A stretch of DNA of 64,000 nucleotides from Paracoccus stylophorae. GTDB taxonomy: Bacteria; Pseudomonadota; Alphaproteobacteria; Rhodobacterales; Rhodobacteraceae. Where the stretch lies: contig NZ_CP067134.1 of assembly GCF_028553765.1 (NCBI RefSeq), positions 653,501-717,500 on the forward strand. Reading direction: 5' to 3'. Below the pieces are notes generated by a model. The model was not told where the DNA came from. It was given only the letters and a program-made list of their open reading frames with translations, and did not search any database. A program made the translations under genes and the position numbers. Below, piece after piece: positions 61,718 to 64,000 of the stretch; the stretch's first letter is position 1, and the number at the start of each line of letters is the position of its first letter.

Positions 61718-62133
61718 CGCGCCCCCTGCGCCAGCATCCGGCCGATCAGCGGATAGAACGAATTGTCGCCAGTATACCCCTCAAGCCGGGCAAGTTCCCT
61801 GCCGTGGTCCAGCAGGATGAAGGTCGGCGTGATCCGGGGCCGCCGGGCCAGCGCGACACCGTCCGGCCACGGCCCGTCGATATCGGTCCGCATCAGCGGC
61901 GCGGCCCGCCCGGCGGCCGATGCGGCATAGCCCGGCCCAATCCTGCGATGCCATGCCTGGCAATAGACGCAGGCGGGGGATTCCACCATCAGCAGGCGCA
62001 CCGGCGTCCGGGTCCAGTCCACGCGATCAGGCCCGATCGTGCCGGCGGATGCGGCACCGCCCACCGCCCGGACGGCGGGAAGGGCGAAAGCCGCAGCACT
62101 GGTCGATGCAAGGCAGAACAGACGGCGCCGCAT
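61714..62133 (-). CDS. SoxS-like periplasmic thioredoxin
   Basis: A 139-residue secreted protein: signal peptide about 1-30 (RRRLFCLASTSAAAFALPAVRA), then a small thioredoxin fold with the redox pair in ESPACVYCQAWHR (CVYC) and the cis-Pro in RITPTFILLDHGREL. The size and CxYC context resemble SoxS, a periplasmic thiol reductant of the Sox sulfur-oxidation system. Its partner is the ArsR gene that it overlaps. Role here is inferred; it may be a general periplasmic disulfide reductase. Confidence 0.72.
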   Translation of the reverse strand: MRRRLFCLASTSAAAFALPAVRAVGGAASAGTIGPDRVDWTRTPVRLLMVESPACVYCQAWHRRIGPGYAASAAGRAAPLMRTDIDGPWPDGVALARRPRITPTFILLDHGRELARLEGYTGDNSFYPLIGRMLAQGAR

Positions 62134-62292
62134 GGGACATTTCCTTCAGAAACGATCCATGACATCTAGGCCTTGGCGAAACCCCTGACAAGCATCGCGC
62201 CCGTGGCCGGGGTCCAAGGCTTGGCATTTCGGGCAGGTGGCAATATCCACGGAGGGGAGGGGGCGGTCGGTCCCCGTTTCCGAAGGGGCCGC

Positions 62293-63264
62293 ATGGACGA
62301 TCTGCTTGAACCTTTGATGCAGGGGGACCGCCGCGCCCTGTCGCGCGCGATCACGCTGATCGAATCGACGCGGGCCGACCACCGTGAACGCGCAATCTCT
62401 CTGCTGTCGCGGCTGCCGGATCGTCAGGCGCTGCGCATCGGGCTGTCGGGGACGCCGGGCGTGGGCAAATCGACCTTCATCGAGGCGTTCGGCACGATGC
62501 TGACCGCGAAGGGGATGAAGGTCGCGGTGCTGGCGGTCGATCCGTCCTCGGCCCGGTCGGGCGGCTCGATCCTTGGCGACAAGACCCGGATGGAGCATCT
62601 GTCGCGCAATCCCGACGCCTTCATCCGGCCCAGCCCGTCCAGCGCGGAACTGGGCGGCGTCGCCCGGCGCACGCGCGAGGCGGTGCGGCTGTGCGAGGCC
62701 GCAGGTTATGACGTGGTGCTGATCGAGACGGTCGGCGTGGGCCAGTCCGAAACGCTGGTGGCCGACATGTCCGACGTGTTCGTGCTGCTGCTGGCGCCGG
62801 CAGGCGGCGATGAGTTGCAGGGCGTCAAGCGCGGGATCATGGAAATGGCCGATCTGATCCTGGTGAACAAGGCCGATGGCGATCTGCTGTCCGCCGCGCG
62901 CCGCACGGTGTCGGATTATTCCGGCGCGCTGCGCCTGTTGCGCAAGCGTCCGCAGGACCCCAAGGGGTTTCCCAAGGCGCTGCCCGTGTCGGCCGCGACC
63001 GGCGAGGGGCTGGACAACGCATGGGACCAGATGACAGCGCTGGCCGAATGGCGCCGCGCGGAAAGCCATTTCGACGCCAATCGCGCGGCGCAGGCGCGGC
63101 ACTGGTTTCTGGCCGAGCTTCGCGCCGGGGTGCTGGCGCAGCTGGACGCGCCGGATGCGAAGGCGCAGGTGCAGGATCTGGGCGATGCGGTGGCTGCGGG
63201 ACGGATGACGCCCGGTGCTGCGGCCGCGCGGATGCTGGACCATCTGGCGGCCAAGCGGAAATAG
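62293..63264 (+). CDS. meaB: Methylmalonyl-CoA mutase-associated GTPase MeaB
   Basis: A 323-residue G3E-class GTPase that protects and reloads the adenosylcobalamin-dependent methylmalonyl-CoA mutase. The G1 motif is [51 protein letters not shown] and LVNKADG are the family motifs. ATG at 62293 has AAGGGG upstream; the frame is open further 5' but that part does not resemble the family. The mutase itself is not in the window. Confidence 0.94.
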   Translation: MDDLLEPLMQGDRRALSRAITLIESTRADHRERAISLLSRLPDRQALRIGLSGTPGVGKSTFIEAFGTMLTAKGMKVAVLAVDPSSARSGGSILGDKTRMEHLSRNPDAFIRPSPSSAELGGVARRTREAVRLCEAAGYDVVLIETVGVGQSETLVADMSDVFVLLLAPAGGDELQGVKRGIMEMADLILVNKADGDLLSAARRTVSDYSGALRLLRKRPQDPKGFPKALPVSAATGEGLDNAWDQMTALAEWRRAESHFDANRAAQARHWFLAELRAGVLAQLDAPDAKAQVQDLGDAVAAGRMTPGAAAARMLDHLAAKRK

Positions 63265-63314
63265 ACGCCCGTTTTCGCGCCCCGGTTCCGGCGCGAATCG
63301 GTTAGACAGGACGC

Positions 63315-64000
63315 ATGACGAAGGAATGCGCCATGCTGGATCTGCCCGCCCCCGACACGCTGTATGCGGCCCTGCTGCAACGCGACCCGACCTATGAGGG
63401 GCGCGCCTGGGTCGGCGTCACCACGACCGGCATCTTCTGCCGGCTGACCTGCCCTGCCCGCAAGCCGCGCCCCGAAAACTGCCGCTGGTTCGCCGACCCG
63501 GCCGAGGCGCAGCGGGCCGGGTTCCGTCCCTGCCGCCGCTGCTGGCCGGTGGGCGCCACGGCCGAGGGAGACAGGACCGTGACCCGGCTGACCGCCGCCC
63601 TGCGCGACGATCCGATGCGGCGCTGGTCCGAGGCGGACCTGGTCGCGATGGGGCTTCATCCCTCGACGGTGCGCCGGGCGTTCCGGCGGCATTTCGGACA
63701 AAGTTTCTTGCAGATGGCGCGCGATGCGCGGCTGCGGGGCGGGGTGCAGACACTGAGAAAGGGGGCCGCCGTGATCGACGCCCAACTGGATGCGGGGTTC
63801 GATTCGGCCTCGGGGTTTCGCAGCGCGTTTCAGCGCCTGTTCGGACACGCACCGCATCATCTGCGCCACAAGGCCGATCTGCGCGCCGACTGGATCGACA
63901 CGCCGCTTGGCGGAATGATCGCGATTGCGGACGACGACGCCCTGCACCTGCTGGAATTCGTGGATCGCAAGGCGCTGGCAGAAGGGTTGCGCAAGCTGTC
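63315..64000 (+). CDS. ada: Ada-type methylated-DNA repair protein and regulator (3' end outside window)
   Basis: The frame runs off the window end. The N-terminal methylphosphotriester domain has its four zinc cysteines at C36, C40, C67 and C70, counted from ATG 63333 (TTGIFCRLTCPAR and FRPCRRC). An AraC-type HTH follows (about 85-175; SASGFRSAFQRLFGHAP), then the start of the O6-methylguanine-DNA methyltransferase domain (TPLGGMIAIADDDALHLLEF). It should sense and repair alkylation damage and activate repair genes. ATG 63333 (AAGGA seven bases upstream) is as likely a start as ATG 63315. Together with tag at 19153 the window holds two alkylation-repair genes. Confidence 0.93.
   Translation, partial: MTKECAMLDLPAPDTLYAALLQRDPTYEGRAWVGVTTTGIFCRLTCPARKPRPENCRWFADPAEAQRAGFRPCRRCWPVGATAEGDRTVTRLTAALRDDPMRRWSEADLVAMGLHPSTVRRAFRRHFGQSFLQMARDARLRGGVQTLRKGAAVIDAQLDAGFDSASGFRSAFQRLFGHAPHHLRHKADLRADWIDTPLGGMIAIADDDALHLLEFVDRKALAEGLRKL

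Noticed and set aside
61349..62133. Calling the ArsR/thioredoxin pair part of a thiosulfate-oxidation cluster
   Set aside because: No soxXYZABCD genes occur in the window; the sox genes at 48.8-54.7 kb are sarcosine oxidase, a different system with the same letters.
1..64000. tRNA, rRNA, CRISPR arrays, insertion sequences, integrases or prophage genes
   Set aside because: I looked through the intergenic gaps and gene products and saw none. Short tRNA-like folds in GC-rich spacers lacked the conserved T-arm sequence.

Overview
This is a 64 kb stretch of a GC-rich alphaproteobacterial chromosome. It most probably comes from Rhodobacteraceae and looks like Paracoccus. The evidence is the gene content and order: phaA-phaB, argH-lptM-lysA, ftsE-ftsX-plsC, three tandem peptide deformylases before fmt, a heterotetrameric sarcosine oxidase locus, a SoxR/SoxS-like pair, and cbpA-cbpM. 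Genes are densely packed on both strands, and many same-strand neighbours share an ATGA start/stop overlap. I see no rRNA, tRNA, CRISPR array, insertion sequence, prophage or integrase, so this reads as core chromosome rather than an island.

Layout. 1-3.1 kb: dapE tail, a GNAT acetyltransferase and RNase R. 3.1-7.9 kb (minus): a short-chain fatty acid transporter and a type I secretion adaptor/ATPase pair. 8.1-9.5 kb: mlaA and mlaC for outer-membrane lipid asymmetry. 9.6-15.9 kb: class A PBP, ammonium transporter, polyprenyl diphosphate synthase, a DUF2007 protein, a TrmN6-like methyltransferase and a DUF465 protein. 16-19 kb (minus): phaB, phaA and a stand-alone EAL phosphodiesterase. 19-25.6 kb: tag, a TlpA-like thioredoxin, argH, a 49-residue LptM-like lipoprotein, lysA and a TIGR02302 protein. 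25.7-29 kb: a zinc-ribbon membrane protein divergent from ftsE-ftsX-plsC. 29-33.5 kb (minus): a LicD-like protein, a TagD-like cytidylyltransferase, accA and a MalY/PatB aminotransferase. 33.6-36.1 kb: def1-def2-def3-fmt. 36.2-38.5 kb: glutaryl-CoA dehydrogenase plus a CoA-transferase. 38.7-44 kb: a five-gene peptide/nickel-type ABC importer. 44-46.5 kb: a Tas-like aldo/keto reductase and cbpA-cbpM. 46.5-48.6 kb (minus): DUF1289, ruvX and ccmI. 48.8-54.7 kb: sarcosine oxidase soxB, two intervening genes, then soxD-soxA-soxG. 54.9-59.1 kb: sodB, then a YfgM-like/BamB/Der operon. 59-62.1 kb (minus): a membrane protein, serS, an ArsR regulator and a SoxS-like thioredoxin. 62.3-64 kb: meaB and the start of ada, cut by the window end.

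How the genes work together. Several neighbourhoods are functional units: MlaA/MlaC; PhaA/PhaB for polyhydroxybutyrate precursor synthesis; ArgH/LysA for amino-acid synthesis; FtsE/FtsX with PlsC for envelope and division; Def/Fmt for N-formylmethionine addition and removal; GcdH with its CoA-transferase for glutarate/lysine breakdown; YfgM/BamB for outer-membrane protein assembly with Der for ribosome assembly; and SoxBDAG for sarcosine oxidation.

The most unusual thing I found is a dispersed palindromic element. Two copies are identical over 52 bp (23118-23169 and 35135-35186) and a third is diverged and inverted (about 43199-43250). All three sit directly after a stop codon at same-strand gene junctions. 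One copy lies inside the open reading frame of the next gene and may be translated. I found no convincing new defence, secretion or biosynthetic system. The other notable points are the triple deformylase array with a degenerate third copy, the tagD-licD pair, and the split sarcosine oxidase locus.
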